Source: Candidatus Melainabacteria bacterium (GTDB lineage: Bacteria > Cyanobacteriota > Vampirovibrionia > Obscuribacterales > Obscuribacteraceae). From it: a stretch of DNA of 64,000 nt. Shown here piece by piece: positions 1 through 10,666 of this stretch. The translations under genes and the position numbers were made by a program. The DNA is taken from NCBI GenBank assembly GCA_027451745.1, contig DAIDIP010000016.1:21987-85986 (forward strand). Direction: 5' to 3'. Under the pieces are notes generated by a model that was given only the letters and a program-made list of their open reading frames with translations, was not told the origin of the DNA and ran no database searches. Every line of letters begins with the position of its first letter. Position 1 is the stretch's first letter.

Positions 1-1056
1 AAGAGTGGGTCCAATTAGCCAATTGCTACAGTCTCTTGCTGAAGCACCAAGCTTCACGGCTTGATCGAATAAATCACTCATTTCTTTTGATTCTACAATA
101 ACAAACGCATCATCATAGGATAATTTCAAATTATCCATATACCGTTGGCGTCGCACTTCTGGAAGTTCTGGCATTTCTTTAGACAACTCTGTTACCCAGG
201 TTCTATCTATAACAAGAGGTACCAAATCTGGCTCTGGAAAATATCGATAATCATGTGCTTCTTCTTTTGAGCGCATCGGGTGGGTTTTACCATCGCTTTC
301 GTTCCAAAGCCTTGTTTCTTGAACAACTTCTTTTCCACTATCGAGAATAGTTGTTTGTCTTTCAATTTCATACTGAATAGCTCTTTGCACAGCTCTGAAA
401 CTATTCAGGTTCTTAATCTCAGCCCTTGTCCCCAATTTGGTTGCACCTACTGGGCGAATAGAAACGTTAGCATCACAGCGGAAACTACCTTCTTCCAAAT
501 TGCCATCACAAACATCGATATAGCGTAAAATATTGCGCAATTCTGTTAAATAAAGGCGGGCTTCTTCGGGAGACCCAATATCTGGTTCGCTAACTATTTC
601 TAAAAGAGGTACGCCGCCCCGATTATAATCCACTAAGCTGTAGTCTGACCCATGCAATCCAGCCGCACCGGCATGGACAAGCTTGCCAGCATCTTCTTCC
701 ATATGAGCACGATGTATGCGGATCTTTCTATTTCTAATCGTTATATGTCCACCACGACAAATCGGTTCATCATATTGAGATATTTGATAACCTTTTGGCA
801 AATCTGGATAAAAATAATTTTTTCTGTCAAATTTAGTGGTAGCACTTATAGTGCACTCTAGAGCTAATCCTACTTTTATCGCACAAGCCACCATTGCCTT
901 GTTTACAACAGGCAATACACCAGGCATACCAACACATACTGGACAAACTTGCGTATTGGGCTGCGCCCCAAATTCTGTTGGACATCCACAAAAAGCTTTC
1001 GTTTTTGTTTTCAGATGGGCATGCACCTCAAGCCCTATAACTGGTTCGTATTCCAT
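1..1056 (-). CDS. gatB: Asp-tRNA(Asn)/Glu-tRNA(Gln) amidotransferase subunit B, 3' part beyond the window
   Basis: GatB binds mischarged Glu-tRNA(Gln) or Asp-tRNA(Asn) and, within GatCAB, catalyses the kinase/transamidase step that gives the correct aminoacyl-tRNA. Reading the minus strand from ATG at 1056 gives an N-terminus with [12 protein letters not shown], a CPVCVGMPG cysteine motif, an [16 protein letters not shown] stretch and [11 protein letters not shown], all hallmarks of GatB. 352 codons are present and the frame is open to base 1, so about a quarter of a typical GatB of about 480 residues lies outside. The start is the first ATG after an in-frame TGA and has GAGG a few bases upstream. 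It follows the MlaD-like gene by 14 bases on the same strand. Its presence implies that Gln-tRNA and/or Asn-tRNA is made by the indirect route. Confidence 0.93.
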   Translation of the reverse strand, partial: MEYEPVIGLEVHAHLKTKTKAFCGCPTEFGAQPNTQVCPVCVGMPGVLPVVNKAMVACAIKVGLALECTISATTKFDRKNYFYPDLPKGYQISQYDEPICRGGHITIRNRKIRIHRAHMEEDAGKLVHAGAAGLHGSDYSLVDYNRGGVPLLEIVSEPDIGSPEEARLYLTELRNILRYIDVCDGNLEEGSFRCDANVSIRPVGATKLGTRAEIKNLNSFRAVQRAIQYEIERQTTILDSGKEVVQETRLWNESDGKTHPMRSKEEAHDYRYFPEPDLVPLVIDRTWVTELSKEMPELPEVRRQRYMDNLKLSYDDAFVIVESKEMSDLFDQAVKLGASARDCSNWLIGPTL

Positions 1057-1070
1057 AATTGCCTCAACTG

Positions 1071-2432
1071 CTATTTGATTTCACCGTGCATTTGCATTGG
1101 TGTATCAGGTCCCGACTTATCTAAACTATTCACATTGGGTTCAGCCACTTCACTTTCCGTGCTTGTCACTGATTTCTTTGTTTCTTTCTTATCATTCTGC
1201 TTTATACTCGTTTCTTTGGTTTTTTTCTTTTCTGTAACTGACGTATCGCTATTTTTTTCAGAGCTTTCAACAGTGGTACCAAACATCATATGTAGTAGTG
1301 GATGTTTTTTACCAATTAATAAATTGATTCTTTGCGCCATTTTGCTTACTTGTGCCGAAGCGGTTCGCAAATCAGCCATTGTTTCTTGCGCATCAGTAAT
1401 AAAATTAGGATTAGACAATACTTCATTAGCTTTAGACATAGCGTCTTTGGCATTTGTCATAGCTTCTTTCAGATCACTTCGCAATCCTTTATCATCAGCT
1501 ATTTGTCTAACCACTTGCATTGATTGATTTATGTTTTCGGTAGCATTAGTCAATTTATTAAGCATACCCGACATATCACCACGCATATCTTTATCGGAGA
1601 GTGTTCTGTTTAATTCATGTACAGCTTCCTGCACTTTGGTGGCGGTCTCTTTTGCTAGACGTACAGTTTCTTTGACATTTGAATTAAAGCTTGGTTCATC
1701 TACTAATTTATTGAGTTTGTGTCCGGTATTTTGCCACTCATTAGCCATGCTGGATATATTTTGTAAGGTTGATTTGCCTTGAGTAAAAAAGCCTTTTGCA
1801 CTAACTGCCCCTTGTCTAAGATCGACTGTTGCATCTGATAGTCGATCCATATTTTGGTTAAACTTAGCTGCAGCCTCTTTAATATTACTCATTGCTGCAC
1901 CAGAATCTCGCGCAGCACTAGTTAATCCTTCTCTAGCTTTTATATCGGCAAAACAATCACTGAAATGACTGAAATTAGCAGCAATTCGATTGACATACAA
2001 TTCAACCCTAACTGGATCTTGTCCGACTACAACACTGTCAGGTTCAATTGGGGGGGGTACTGGCTCATCAGGATTTTGTTTTGGCAGTGTAATCTCAATA
2101 TATTTAGCACCTACCAACCCTAGAGTTTGAATAGTGATCATCGAACCTTGAGGGATAGTTGTATTTTCGGCGGGAATTCGCAGCCAGCATAAAACTTGCC
2201 CCTTACCTTTCAACTCTATTTTTTCAACTGTACCAACACGCACCCCATTCAATTGCACAGGAGCGTTTTTAGTTAGACCGGCTATATCATGAAATTTGAC
2301 CATAAAGTGCTGAGGGGGACGCAACGAAAAATCTTTAAGCCAAGACCAGCCCCAAAAAAGAATGATGAGAGCAATGACTGTGAATAGTCCAACTCTATAT
2401 TCGTAATTTGCGCTACTTGTACGTTCTATCAC
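1071..2432 (-). CDS. mlaD: MlaD/MCE-family substrate-binding protein of a lipid ABC transporter
   Basis: This is an MCE-domain protein, the periplasmic lipid-binding part of Mla-type ABC transporters. It has one N-terminal membrane anchor (about residues 13-30, [16 protein letters not shown]) and then the MCE domain (about 40-120) with [16 protein letters not shown] and a GAKYIEI ending. A long region of about 200 residues rich in Ala, Asn, Lys and Glu follows and is probably coiled coil. The tail (about 395-453) is charged and low-complexity. At 453 residues it is much longer than E. coli MlaD (about 180) and closer to cyanobacterial, actinobacterial or plastid MCE proteins. It is the third gene after the permease and ATPase, so the three form one transporter operon. 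Confidence 0.88.
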   Translation of the reverse strand: MIERTSSANYEYRVGLFTVIALIILFWGWSWLKDFSLRPPQHFMVKFHDIAGLTKNAPVQLNGVRVGTVEKIELKGKGQVLCWLRIPAENTTIPQGSMITIQTLGLVGAKYIEITLPKQNPDEPVPPPIEPDSVVVGQDPVRVELYVNRIAANFSHFSDCFADIKAREGLTSAARDSGAAMSNIKEAAAKFNQNMDRLSDATVDLRQGAVSAKGFFTQGKSTLQNISSMANEWQNTGHKLNKLVDEPSFNSNVKETVRLAKETATKVQEAVHELNRTLSDKDMRGDMSGMLNKLTNATENINQSMQVVRQIADDKGLRSDLKEAMTNAKDAMSKANEVLSNPNFITDAQETMADLRTASAQVSKMAQRINLLIGKKHPLLHMMFGTTVESSEKNSDTSVTEKKKTKETSIKQNDKKETKKSVTSTESEVAEPNVNSLDKSGPDTPMQMHGEIK

Positions 2433-2454
2433 TAACTATCCCCTTCCCGGTCCT

Positions 2455-3216
2455 CTAGACTTCAATTCCATTGCTAAGCATAGGTCCTTCGCGTGTAGCA
2501 TGGGCAAATTGCTTCATATACGGGTTTTCACTTGTAAGCGCTTCATCAGCACTACCCTCCCATTGTATATGGCCTGCATGCAATAGAATAATGCGATCAG
2601 TTGTGCGCCGCCAAGTAGAAAATTGGTGTGTGACAACTATTGAAGCAGGAATGAACTGTTTAGCCATATCAATCATATAATCTTCTATCACTGTTGACAT
2701 CACCGGATCTAGTCCAGTAGTCGGTTCATCATAAAGAATAATCTTAGGATCATTTGTAACCGCTCTAGCAAAGCTTGTCCGCTTTTGTTGTCCTCCTGAT
2801 AATTGGGCAGGGAAAGAATAAATATAATCAGAAAGACCAACTAGTTTAAGTTTTTCAACAATAATTTTTTCTTCTTCAGCTCGCTTCAACTTTCGCGCTC
2901 TTAAGGCAAGTGCTAGATTTTCTCGTACAGTCAATGAATTAAGTAGAGCTGACCCTTGAAAAACAAGTCCCAATTCTTTGCTATGAACAATAACCTCACC
3001 ACTATCAGGTTTTAATAGTCCGCATAACAATTTCAAAATTGTCGACTTCCCACACCCTGAAGGACCAATAATTCCTAAAGTTTCGCCAGCATGAACTTTA
3101 AAACTTATATCTTCAATGATGCGTCTGCTGTTGAAGCTTTTACTAAGGTTTTTAACCTCTATCATCAGCTCGCCGGCAGTTGCTTTACGTTCAGGTATAT
3201 TAGTCTTTCGTCTCAT
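2455..3216 (-). CDS. mlaF: MlaF-type ABC transporter ATP-binding protein
   Basis: This is the cytoplasmic ATPase that would energise the MlaE permease to move phospholipid between the membranes. Walker A is GPSGCGKST, the signature is LSGGQQKR and Walker B is IILYDEPTTGLD, followed by the switch histidine in VVTHQ. The length, 253 residues, is normal. The annotated ATG directly abuts the mlaE stop, so the two genes are almost certainly co-translated; family members usually begin near the internal MIEVKNL (residue 18), so a start at 3165 is also possible. The N-terminal 17 residues are basic and not typical of the family. Confidence 0.92.
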   Translation of the reverse strand: MRRKTNIPERKATAGELMIEVKNLSKSFNSRRIIEDISFKVHAGETLGIIGPSGCGKSTILKLLCGLLKPDSGEVIVHSKELGLVFQGSALLNSLTVRENLALALRARKLKRAEEEKIIVEKLKLVGLSDYIYSFPAQLSGGQQKRTSFARAVTNDPKIILYDEPTTGLDPVMSTVIEDYMIDMAKQFIPASIVVTHQFSTWRRTTDRIILLHAGHIQWEGSADEALTSENPYMKQFAHATREGPMLSNGIEV

Positions 3217-4035
3217 TTATCTAGGCGCATAGGTTAGGGACGTCACAATATAATTGACAATAAAAATAACAGTCATTGTCCAAACAATAGTACGAGTTGT
3301 AGCCAAGCCCACATCTTCAGCCCCGCCTCGCGTGTGCAATCCGATTGCACAAGAAAAAATGATTACAATCGTGGCATTAAGTAGCGACTTTTCAAAATGT
3401 ACCGTAAAATCTCGGTCCAAAATTGTTTGCTTTACCGAATCTAAAAATGTTGCCGGAGGCACATTAGCCGCGCTATGGGCAATCATAATTCCGGCTAATA
3501 AACCAATGAACATAGCATAAATAGACAACACAGGCATCATCATCAAACCAGCCAAATATCTTGGCACAACCAAGAATTGCACCGGATCAATTCTCATTAC
3601 TTTTAAAGCATCAATTTGTTCAGTAATCATCATTGTCGTTAGCTCAGCAGCAATAGCAGAACCAACCCGTCCAGCCACAATAACGCCGGCAGTGATTGGC
3701 CCTATTTCTCTAATTAAAGCCAAAGAGACGACGCCACCAATGGCAGTATCACCACCAAACAATACTAATTCGCGGGCTATTTGTAATGACATGGCAAAAC
3801 CGACGAAAAGCGCAGTTACACTGACAACCACAAAAGATTTAACGCCTATCATATAAGACTGGCGAAATGTTTCGTGCCAATCTATCTCACCTTTAATTAT
3901 GTAGTAAAGTGTTTGGAAGAATAGCAGTATGCACTGACCAATTAATTCCACTCCCTGCCCAAACTGCTTTTCGACAAAGGCAAGTGGGGACAAACTAATT
4001 TTTGCTAGCGACTTACTGGTAGATGAAAACGTCAT
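3217..4035 (-). CDS. mlaE: MlaE/YrbE-type ABC transporter permease
   Basis: This is the integral-membrane permease of an Mla/TGD-type lipid transporter. It has an amphipathic N-terminus and about five hydrophobic segments. The family-typical stretch LIREIGPITAGVIVAGRVGS and the following AAELTTMMITEQIDALKVM are clear. It is the first gene of the mlaE-mlaF-mlaD operon, transcribed away from the site-2 protease gene. Its start at 4035 and that of the protease at 4080 leave only 44 bases for two divergent promoters. The length of 272 residues is slightly more than E. coli MlaE (about 260). Confidence 0.92.
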   Translation of the reverse strand: MTFSSTSKSLAKISLSPLAFVEKQFGQGVELIGQCILLFFQTLYYIIKGEIDWHETFRQSYMIGVKSFVVVSVTALFVGFAMSLQIARELVLFGGDTAIGGVVSLALIREIGPITAGVIVAGRVGSAIAAELTTMMITEQIDALKVMRIDPVQFLVVPRYLAGLMMMPVLSIYAMFIGLLAGIMIAHSAANVPPATFLDSVKQTILDRDFTVHFEKSLLNATIVIIFSCAIGLHTRGGAEDVGLATTRTIVWTMTVIFIVNYIVTSLTYAPR

Positions 4036-4079
4036 TGTATTATTGTAGAAGCTCTAGCCCTTGAATTCAGGGATTCTAA

Positions 4080-5021
4080 ATGGCTTTAAAGAAAGATAAA
4101 TCAAACAAAAAAACAATTTTAAGCAGCCTGGGGGTTTTGGGCATCATATTGCTCAAAGGAAAAGCTTATCTATTTGCAGCTTGGAAAGCTTTGGCGTTCG
4201 TAAAAATGGGTTCTTTTCTTAGTCCTTTAATTACCATTGGTGTTTACACCATGTTATTTGGTTTCCCCTATGCCATAGCTGTTTTTATTTTGCTGCTAAC
4301 TCATGAAATGGGGCATTGGATTTGGATGAAAGCGCTCGGACTAGAGCCCAAGTTACCTATCTTCATCCCAGGCATTGGCGCCTATGTTGCTATGACCAAA
4401 TTACCTCCTGACGAAGCAACGCACGCTTGGGTTGCCATAGCAGGACCTCTCGTTGGTGGCGTCACAAGTGCTCTGTTGTTTTGGTTTGGAGTTAATTTCA
4501 GTAACGGTTGGCTTATGGCCGCTGGAAGCACTGGCTTTTTTCTTAATTTATTCCAGTTAATTCCGGCAAAACCTTTTGACGGAGGTTTTATCATCCATGC
4601 AATATATAAGTGGCTTCTAATCCCGGGGACTGCACTCTTGTGTGTCTTGACATTTATTTTTCATTCAATTTTGCTTCTTTTTATATCGATCATTTCTTGT
4701 GTTTCTCTGTTTAAACTTCTAACAAAAAAAGATACTCAACCAAATCAGGCTATTATTGAAAATACTAACAACCTCATAGTCGATACTTCATCATCTGGAC
4801 ATTTTGATCTCACTGATCAACCAAAAGTCACAACCAGGACTATTCCATCTGCAGTTAATCATATGCCATTGAACACAACCAACGAATTATTCCAGACACC
4901 TGCTACAGTGCCTCAAAGGATAATAATCGCCTTAGCATATTTTGGGCTTGTTGGCATATTGGCATATTTGTATTGGCTCTCAAGCAACGAGTTGATAGTT
5001 TTCACTCCGCACCACCGTTAG
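4080..5021 (+). CDS. Site-2 protease family (M50) membrane metalloprotease
   Basis: This is an intramembrane zinc protease of the M50/S2P group. The zinc-binding HEMGH is at residues 75-79, inside a hydrophobic segment, and the second metal/active-site motif NLFQLIPAKPFDGG follows about 80 residues later. Further hydrophobic segments flank both, and a last membrane segment lies near the C-terminus (about 281-300) after a polar Thr/Asn-rich linker. No PDZ domain is seen, so it belongs to the simpler minimal type rather than RseP. The substrate cannot be inferred. It is transcribed with the MqnD-like gene 6 bases downstream. Confidence 0.85.
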   Translation: MALKKDKSNKKTILSSLGVLGIILLKGKAYLFAAWKALAFVKMGSFLSPLITIGVYTMLFGFPYAIAVFILLLTHEMGHWIWMKALGLEPKLPIFIPGIGAYVAMTKLPPDEATHAWVAIAGPLVGGVTSALLFWFGVNFSNGWLMAAGSTGFFLNLFQLIPAKPFDGGFIIHAIYKWLLIPGTALLCVLTFIFHSILLLFISIISCVSLFKLLTKKDTQPNQAIIENTNNLIVDTSSSGHFDLTDQPKVTTRTIPSAVNHMPLNTTNELFQTPATVPQRIIIALAYFGLVGILAYLYWLSSNELIVFTPHHR

Positions 5022-5027
5022 TACCAA

Positions 5028-5885
5028 ATGCCTAGCAAAATACCTCAAATTACCATAGCCCATACTCCTGATGCTGACGATGCCTTTATGTTCTATGCAT
5101 TGACTACCGGACTAATAAAGCCGCGTGGATTTGCTATAAAACACATTTTAACCAGTATACAAGAGCTCAATGATGCTGCCTTAATCGGAAAATACGAAAT
5201 GTCGGCACTTTCTTTTGCTGCTTACCCACAGGTTAGTGATCGTTATTTGCTTATGGATTGTGGAGCATGTATGGGTTACAAATTCGGACCCCTAGTTGTT
5301 GCAAAAAAACGCTTTACCGAAAAACAACTTATCAAAAAAACAATTGCTGTCCCAGGCTTCCTAACCACTTCATACTGGTTGTTGAAAATGTTTTGTCCGG
5401 CCGCAAAAATGGTCGTCATTCCCTCAAAAGACATTTTAAAAACAATTAGCGACGGTATAGTCGATGCCGGATTAATAATTGACGGCAATCAAATGACTTA
5501 CAAAAAAAATGGACTACATAAAATAGTTGATTTAGGAGCTTGGTGGTTTGAACAAACGAAATTACCACTGCCTTTGGGCGGAAATATAGTTCGAAAAGAT
5601 TTGCCCGAAAAAACGATTCTTCAACTAACTAATTTGTTTAGAAAATCCATCCGCTATGCTATGAACAATCGTGAAGAAGCGGTTAAATATGCCATGCGCT
5701 ATGCTCAAAATATGTCTGAAAAGCAAGCTCTCAAATTTATCGGGCGCTACGTTAATGAATTCACTCTTGATTATGGTGAAGAGGGTCATCAGGCCTTAAA
5801 AGAATTGTTTACTCGCGCCGCTTACGTAGGTATTTTTAAAGCCAATAAAAACGTTTCACCACCAAAGAGAAAATCTTCCCGTTAG
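5028..5885 (+). CDS. MqnA/MqnD/SBP-family protein, 1,4-dihydroxy-6-naphthoate synthase-like
   Basis: The N-terminus (AHTPDADDAFMFYALTTG) matches the start of MqnD and relatives, where the family shows S-P-C-P-N-D-T-F-x-F-x-A. MqnD acts in the futalosine route to menaquinone, producing 1,4-dihydroxy-6-naphthoate. The length of 285 residues is right and the substrate-binding-protein-like fold continues through GGNIVRKDL. The broader family includes members without MqnD activity, so the exact reaction is uncertain without other mqn genes nearby. Its TAG stop shares the tetranucleotide TTAG with the stop of the convergent transglycosylase gene, leaving no room for a terminator between them. Confidence 0.7.
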   Translation: MPSKIPQITIAHTPDADDAFMFYALTTGLIKPRGFAIKHILTSIQELNDAALIGKYEMSALSFAAYPQVSDRYLLMDCGACMGYKFGPLVVAKKRFTEKQLIKKTIAVPGFLTTSYWLLKMFCPAAKMVVIPSKDILKTISDGIVDAGLIIDGNQMTYKKNGLHKIVDLGAWWFEQTKLPLPLGGNIVRKDLPEKTILQLTNLFRKSIRYAMNNREEAVKYAMRYAQNMSEKQALKFIGRYVNEFTLDYGEEGHQALKELFTRAAYVGIFKANKNVSPPKRKSSR

Positions 5886-8152
5886 TTTTTAACATTTATT
5901 GTATAGATTTCCCTGTAGAGCCAATAGCTGCTAAATACTTTTCTTATATAGTCGCGTGTTTCACGGTAGGGAAAATCTTCCACAAAATAATCAGGATCAC
6001 CAAGCACAAAATTTTCTTTATCTGTGACCTTGCTTTTCACTGCGTTTGCGCCAGCATTATACGAAGCAACTGCTAAAAGCATATTACCGTGAAAATTGCT
6101 CACTAAATTAGCCAGGTATGCGCTACCCAATCTCGTATTCAAATACGGTTGAAACAAGTCCTTGTTTGACTGAATATTTAAACCTAGACTTTTCGCCAAG
6201 CCTGTGGCCGTAGAGGGCATCAGCTGACATAGTCCCAAAGCCTTGGACTGGCTTACAGCAAATGAATTATAGCGAGACTCTTCGCGAATCAGGGCGTGCA
6301 TTATAAAAGGATCTGTCAAACTTGTACCCCGGCAGAGGCCTTTGATTGATTCGTCATATAGAAGCGGAAAGGAGTATTGCCAAAGAGGTGTTTTAGAAGG
6401 CCTATCTATTAAATTTTGAGAGCGCTCTTTTTCTCGCAAACATTCAAAAGCCATGTTTATAGCTAGCAGAGGCTGCGCTGTTTTGCCCAAAAGCCATGAT
6501 TTTATTTCGGGGTCGATATTATTACTATCCAATAAAGCTTCAGAATATTGTTTCAAATAAATCAATACATAAAGTGTGTCAAGTTTTTTCGCTCTCAATT
6601 GCTGTAAAGCACTTTCAGGATAAGGCCAATCCCAGTTTTGTTGCCCTAATTCAATAGGCCTTTGCAATACAAAATAGTCATCTTTGCCAATGCGTCCTAT
6701 TACATTCAGACGTTTTCTAGATCTTTGCCCATAATAATCGTTTCCATAGAACTCAATTGCCTTTTGATAATCAGCGAGTGCTTGCTCCTTATTTCTAAGC
6801 ATTTCAGAAATTTTTCCTGCCCAGAATAAGAACCTACTAGCCAATTTCGATTGATTATATTTTTTGGCTGCGACTCGGCAAAGGTTTGCCACATTTTGTA
6901 AGGTCACACCTTTACTTGATTTAAATTTGCTCCAAACCAATCGCCATTGCGCCTCTGGCGCATAAACAGATTGAGGATAACGAGCAAGCAATTGTTGATA
7001 GTCATTTAAAGCTTTTATAAGAGGTTCTCTTATAGCAATTTGCCACAGCACAGCATCCTGGCGACCAATTTTTGCACCACGCAATTTATTCCAAAAGATA
7101 ATTGCTTCGTCTCTACTGAGCTCATTACTCAACAATTCCGCTATCGGCAAGCAGTGTGCATCATTTGCATTTTTTACTGCCGCTTTAAGCAAAAATTCTT
7201 CTGCTGCTTTCGTTTGTCCAAGTTTGAGCAAACACTGAGCCACATCTAATAAATGTTTATCTGTTCCTGCTTTTCGCCAATAGCGCAATGATTGTTCCAA
7301 CATACTATTAACAAAATAAGCATTCGCTAACACAGCAAATTCATTAGCTGTGAAAGTTGCCCTATGCTGTTTTTCAAGACTGGTTAGCTTCGCTAGAATA
7401 TCTTTGCTAAAGCGCCCATCGGGACATAATTGCAGATACTCCCAATAATATCTAAAACTCTGCTTTATTTGAGTTTTATCAGCAGCATTCATTGTGGCCA
7501 AATAATACCCAGCAGCCAATGCATAGTCAGTATTTGGAAAATTCGATCTAATTTGGTTGAGGATCTCCGCTGCTTTGCTTAATTCATTGGTTCTCAAATA
7601 TGATTGAGCCAAAGCATAATTCACAGCCGCTTTATCAAGCGTACCATTTTCATTCAATTTCTCGTTGAGCATTTGGCGCAATAATTTTTCTTCGCCACCA
7701 AGGGCTGCTGTTTCTATTAAATGCCAGAAACTTTTATCTTTAAGCGGTGCATATATTTTGGATGCGCTATAAAGTACGATGGTTTGTTTGTATTTCTGCT
7801 GGCGTACCTGAGGATTGCCATTATTTTGTCCAGACATCAAATCGTCCTGATAAATCCGCGCTAACATATACGCAGCTTGGGCGTTTTCTTCTTTATTTAC
7901 ATTTACTTGTCCAAGAAAATGCTCGAGCACCGCTCCCTTTTGCCAATCGTTGAGATTATCGTAAACCCCAAGTAGCTGGTCAAAGCGAACATGACTACCA
8001 CTTAACTCTGTTGGCAAGGAGGATAAATACCGCTCTTCAAAAAATTTGCTTTGCAGAAGCTCTTTCTGCTGTGCGCATCCTGTACATACATACAAGATAA
8101 CCAAAGCTACAATCAACTGACACCTGCGGACAAATTCCTCTAATGAATGCAT
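5882..8152 (-). CDS. slt: Soluble lytic transglycosylase, Slt70-like lipoprotein
   Basis: This enzyme cleaves the MurNAc-GlcNAc bond of peptidoglycan. The N-terminal hydrophobic stretch ends in a lipobox (VCTGC, Cys 26), which suggests a lipoprotein. A long alpha-superhelical, TPR-like body (about 60-560) with repeated Leu/Ala-rich helices is followed by the catalytic SLT domain (about 600-740). That domain has HALIREESRYN with the catalytic Glu, then GLCQLMPSTA and AVASYNAGANAV. The size (756 residues) fits Slt70-type enzymes. The gene converges on the MqnD-like gene with overlapping stop codons. Confidence 0.92.
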   Translation of the reverse strand: MHSLEEFVRRCQLIVALVILYVCTGCAQQKELLQSKFFEERYLSSLPTELSGSHVRFDQLLGVYDNLNDWQKGAVLEHFLGQVNVNKEENAQAAYMLARIYQDDLMSGQNNGNPQVRQQKYKQTIVLYSASKIYAPLKDKSFWHLIETAALGGEEKLLRQMLNEKLNENGTLDKAAVNYALAQSYLRTNELSKAAEILNQIRSNFPNTDYALAAGYYLATMNAADKTQIKQSFRYYWEYLQLCPDGRFSKDILAKLTSLEKQHRATFTANEFAVLANAYFVNSMLEQSLRYWRKAGTDKHLLDVAQCLLKLGQTKAAEEFLLKAAVKNANDAHCLPIAELLSNELSRDEAIIFWNKLRGAKIGRQDAVLWQIAIREPLIKALNDYQQLLARYPQSVYAPEAQWRLVWSKFKSSKGVTLQNVANLCRVAAKKYNQSKLASRFLFWAGKISEMLRNKEQALADYQKAIEFYGNDYYGQRSRKRLNVIGRIGKDDYFVLQRPIELGQQNWDWPYPESALQQLRAKKLDTLYVLIYLKQYSEALLDSNNIDPEIKSWLLGKTAQPLLAINMAFECLREKERSQNLIDRPSKTPLWQYSFPLLYDESIKGLCRGTSLTDPFIMHALIREESRYNSFAVSQSKALGLCQLMPSTATGLAKSLGLNIQSNKDLFQPYLNTRLGSAYLANLVSNFHGNMLLAVASYNAGANAVKSKVTDKENFVLGDPDYFVEDFPYRETRDYIRKVFSSYWLYREIYTINVKN

Positions 8153-8332
8153 AGACTCGATTTATGTTCCTATTTTTGTTAGATTTCCATGGCCGCAGGG
8201 CTAATTGTGTTTAATTCTTCAGCAATCATGCGTTACGCAATACCTTTTTTCGCCAGTAATTAACTATAACTATCTGAATTAAGTAAGCACCTAGCCCTTG
8301 ATTTGTAAATCAGGATATGGGGAAACATTCAA

Positions 8333-9934
8333 ATGATCCAAGAACAATTGTCTAAAAACACTCCTTCTCAACTCACTACTGCCGACACTATAGCCATACT
8401 TGACTTTGGCGCCCAATATTCACAACTCATTGCCAGAAGAGTAAGAGAGCTTGACACTTATTCTGAACTTTTACCTTATAACACAACTGCAAAAAAGCTA
8501 CGTGAAATGAACGTAAAAGGGATAATTCTGTCCGGCGGTCCAAACAGTGTGTACGATCCTAACGCGCCACAATTAGATCCTGAAATATGGAAACTTGGCG
8601 TGCCAGTTCTTGGCATATGTTACGGCATGCAATTAATGGCCCGCGATCTCGAAGGACAAGTTGAACCAGCTCAGGTAAGAGAATACGGCAAAGCCCCTTT
8701 GACAATCGTCCATCATGGAAAACTATTTGCCAATCTAGAAGCCGTCATCCAAAGCTGGATGAGCCATGGTGACAGCGTTTCTACTTTGCCACCCGGTTTT
8801 TGTATCATTGGCAGCACTACAATAACCCCTGTCGCTGCAATTGCTGACGAAGAGCGCAATTTTTATGGCGTCCAATTCCACCCGGAAGTAGTCCATACTC
8901 ATGGTGGACAACACATACTTCGTAACTTTGTTGTCGATATTTGCGGTAGCAAACAAAACTGGACAATGAAAGAATTCATTGACGAAGCTATAGCCGAAGT
9001 TCGTAAAAAAGCTGGCGACAAAAGAGTGTTGCTAGCACTTTCTGGCGGCGTGGACAGCTCAACTCTGGCTTTCTTATTACACAAAGCCATAGGCGATAAG
9101 CTTACCTGTATGTTCATCGATCAAGGTTTCATGAGAAAAAATGAGCCTGAATGGTTGGTCGAAACTTTTGAACGCGATTTTAAAATTCATGTTCATTATG
9201 TAAAAGCAAGAGATCGCTTTATTTCCAAATTAGCAGGTATTACCGATCCAGAACAAAAACGTAAAACTATTGGTGCTGAATTTATAAGAGTGTTCGAAGA
9301 AGAGTCAAGAAGACTCGGGCCATTTGATTATTTAGCCCAAGGTACTTTGTACCCAGACGTCATAGAATCTGCCGGTACACAAATTGATCCAAAAACCGGT
9401 GAAAGAGTGGCTGTTAAAATCAAATCTCACCATAATGTCGGTGGATTGCCGGACGATTTAAAATTCAAACTCATTGAACCATTTGCTAAATTATTTAAAG
9501 ACGAAGTCCGCCGTGTGGCCAGAGAACTTGACGTTCCAGAAGGCATCCGTGAAAGACATCCATTTCCTGGTCCTGGCTTATCCATTCGTGTATTAGGAGA
9601 AGTAACCAAAGAAAGACTAAAGGTATTGCGCGAGGCTGATTGGATCATCCGCGAAGAAATTAAAGCTCATGGCCTTTATAGAAAAATATGGCAAGTATTT
9701 GGCGTATTATTACCAACTAAATCAGTAGGTGTGATGGGCGATCAACGCACCTATCAAAATCAAATTGTCATTCGAGCAGTAACCTCAGAAGACGGTATGA
9801 CTGCTGATTGGGCCCGCTTACCATTTGATCTATTAGAGAAAATCTCTTCTCGCATAGTAAATGAAGTTGCTGGCATCAATCGCGTCGTCTACGACATCAC
9901 CTCCAAACCCCCAGCCACCATAGAATGGGAGTGA
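8333..9934 (+). CDS. guaA: GMP synthase (glutamine-hydrolysing)
   Basis: GuaA converts XMP, ATP and glutamine to GMP. The class I amidotransferase domain (about 20-205) shows [18 protein letters not shown], the nucleophile in GICYGMQLM and the His/Glu pair in VQFHPEV. The ATP-pyrophosphatase domain (about 215-410) has the PP-loop LSGGVDSST, and the dimerisation domain ends in the expected PPATIEWE. There is an N-terminal extension of about 20 residues. The TGA stop coincides with the start of a dispersed repeat, so the 3' UTR is made of that element. Confidence 0.97.
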   Translation: MIQEQLSKNTPSQLTTADTIAILDFGAQYSQLIARRVRELDTYSELLPYNTTAKKLREMNVKGIILSGGPNSVYDPNAPQLDPEIWKLGVPVLGICYGMQLMARDLEGQVEPAQVREYGKAPLTIVHHGKLFANLEAVIQSWMSHGDSVSTLPPGFCIIGSTTITPVAAIADEERNFYGVQFHPEVVHTHGGQHILRNFVVDICGSKQNWTMKEFIDEAIAEVRKKAGDKRVLLALSGGVDSSTLAFLLHKAIGDKLTCMFIDQGFMRKNEPEWLVETFERDFKIHVHYVKARDRFISKLAGITDPEQKRKTIGAEFIRVFEEESRRLGPFDYLAQGTLYPDVIESAGTQIDPKTGERVAVKIKSHHNVGGLPDDLKFKLIEPFAKLFKDEVRRVARELDVPEGIRERHPFPGPGLSIRVLGEVTKERLKVLREADWIIREEIKAHGLYRKIWQVFGVLLPTKSVGVMGDQRTYQNQIVIRAVTSEDGMTADWARLPFDLLEKISSRIVNEVAGINRVVYDITSKPPATIEWE

Positions 9935-10015
9935 AGCGAAGGACGACCATTTTTCGGCATCCGCAGCGTAACGTAGATACGCGCGTTGAGGCGAGGCACG
10001 AAGCCGAAGCAGCGC
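9931..10015 (+). repeat. Dispersed repeat copy A (core TACGCGCGT ... GCAGCGC)
   Basis: GC-rich element that starts at the guaA stop codon and ends in AGCCGAAGCAGCGC. The core from 9955 contains GGCATCCGCAG, then GATACGCGCGTTGAGGCGAG, then GCAGCGC. The same string order recurs at 21698-21757 and 21801-21867 (same strand) and, inverted, twice in 33351-33535. Reading frames through it are an effect of low stop density in GC-rich DNA and are not called as genes. Confidence 0.8.
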
Positions 10016-10666
10016 CTATAATTTCCCAAGCTATAAGTTGCGAGTTCGAGACTCCTCACCCGCTTTGTTTTCAGACATTTGACCATACGGCAAGTAAGGC
10101 ATAGGTAACGGTTTTAGCTTCTTGAATAGTTGAAACGTATTGCCACCATGAGCAGTAAATCAAATAATCATCAACCAAACGATTGCCGTTTGTCCGCTTC
10201 CTGATAGACAAACAGCAATCTATATTACCACCAGCCGGCTCTCCATCGCACTTGTTCGGTAACTGCTTATAATTCTATCCTTCAAACAATTTAAAGCAAA
10301 ATAAAAAGCACTAAGCAATGTCCAGTTTATCCTTGGTAATGCAATCAGTCGCCCAATTATTTTGGAATTGTTTTGATCTTGGAAAGCAATTCTTTCCCAC
10401 GACTCACACAGCGACACGGGCAGTCCCACACAACAGGAGGAAATTTACGAGATAATTCTAAAATTCAGATAGTTGACAAATACTAAAATTGTTTTGCAAC
10501 AATTTAAAAGTTGGCAGCTTATGTTTTTACTCAGTCACCCCCTGTGGTATCAGCATAGGCAAGTGAGATTTTGGGGAAAATTATCAGTTAGCGAAATTAG
10601 TGTAGATTAGTTGTCAGTCAGATAAACTCATAATAATATTTTCGAGATTTGACAAGCAATTTTAAA
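10016..10666. other. Intergenic region between the repeat and the HipA-like gene
   Basis: About 650 bases with no convincing gene. A 69-codon minus-strand frame (10220-10429) has no ribosome-binding site or family resemblance. A hairpin AAATTGTT / AACAATTT (10486-10505, loop TTGC) lies downstream of TTGACA at 10473 and could be an operator or part of the promoter for the HipA/DUF3037 operon. The short stretch at 10039-10063 faintly resembles a tRNA T-arm, but its stem does not pair. Confidence 0.4.

Noticed and set aside
8160..8332. Possible purine riboswitch before guaA
   Set aside because: The 170-base leader shows small hairpins, but not the conserved core sequence and three-way junction of purine riboswitches.
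10039..10063. Short stretch resembling a tRNA T-arm and acceptor end (GAGTTCGAGACTCC)
   Set aside because: The 5-bp T-stem does not pair, no anticodon or D-arm lies upstream and no matching direct repeat marks the other end of the accessory block.
9889..10086. 65-codon minus-strand reading frame over the repeat
   Set aside because: It runs antisense through guaA and the repeat; GC-rich repeats create open frames. No ribosome-binding site or family match.
10220..10429. 69-codon minus-strand frame
   Set aside because: No ribosome-binding site, odd amino-acid composition, no neighbour that would explain it.
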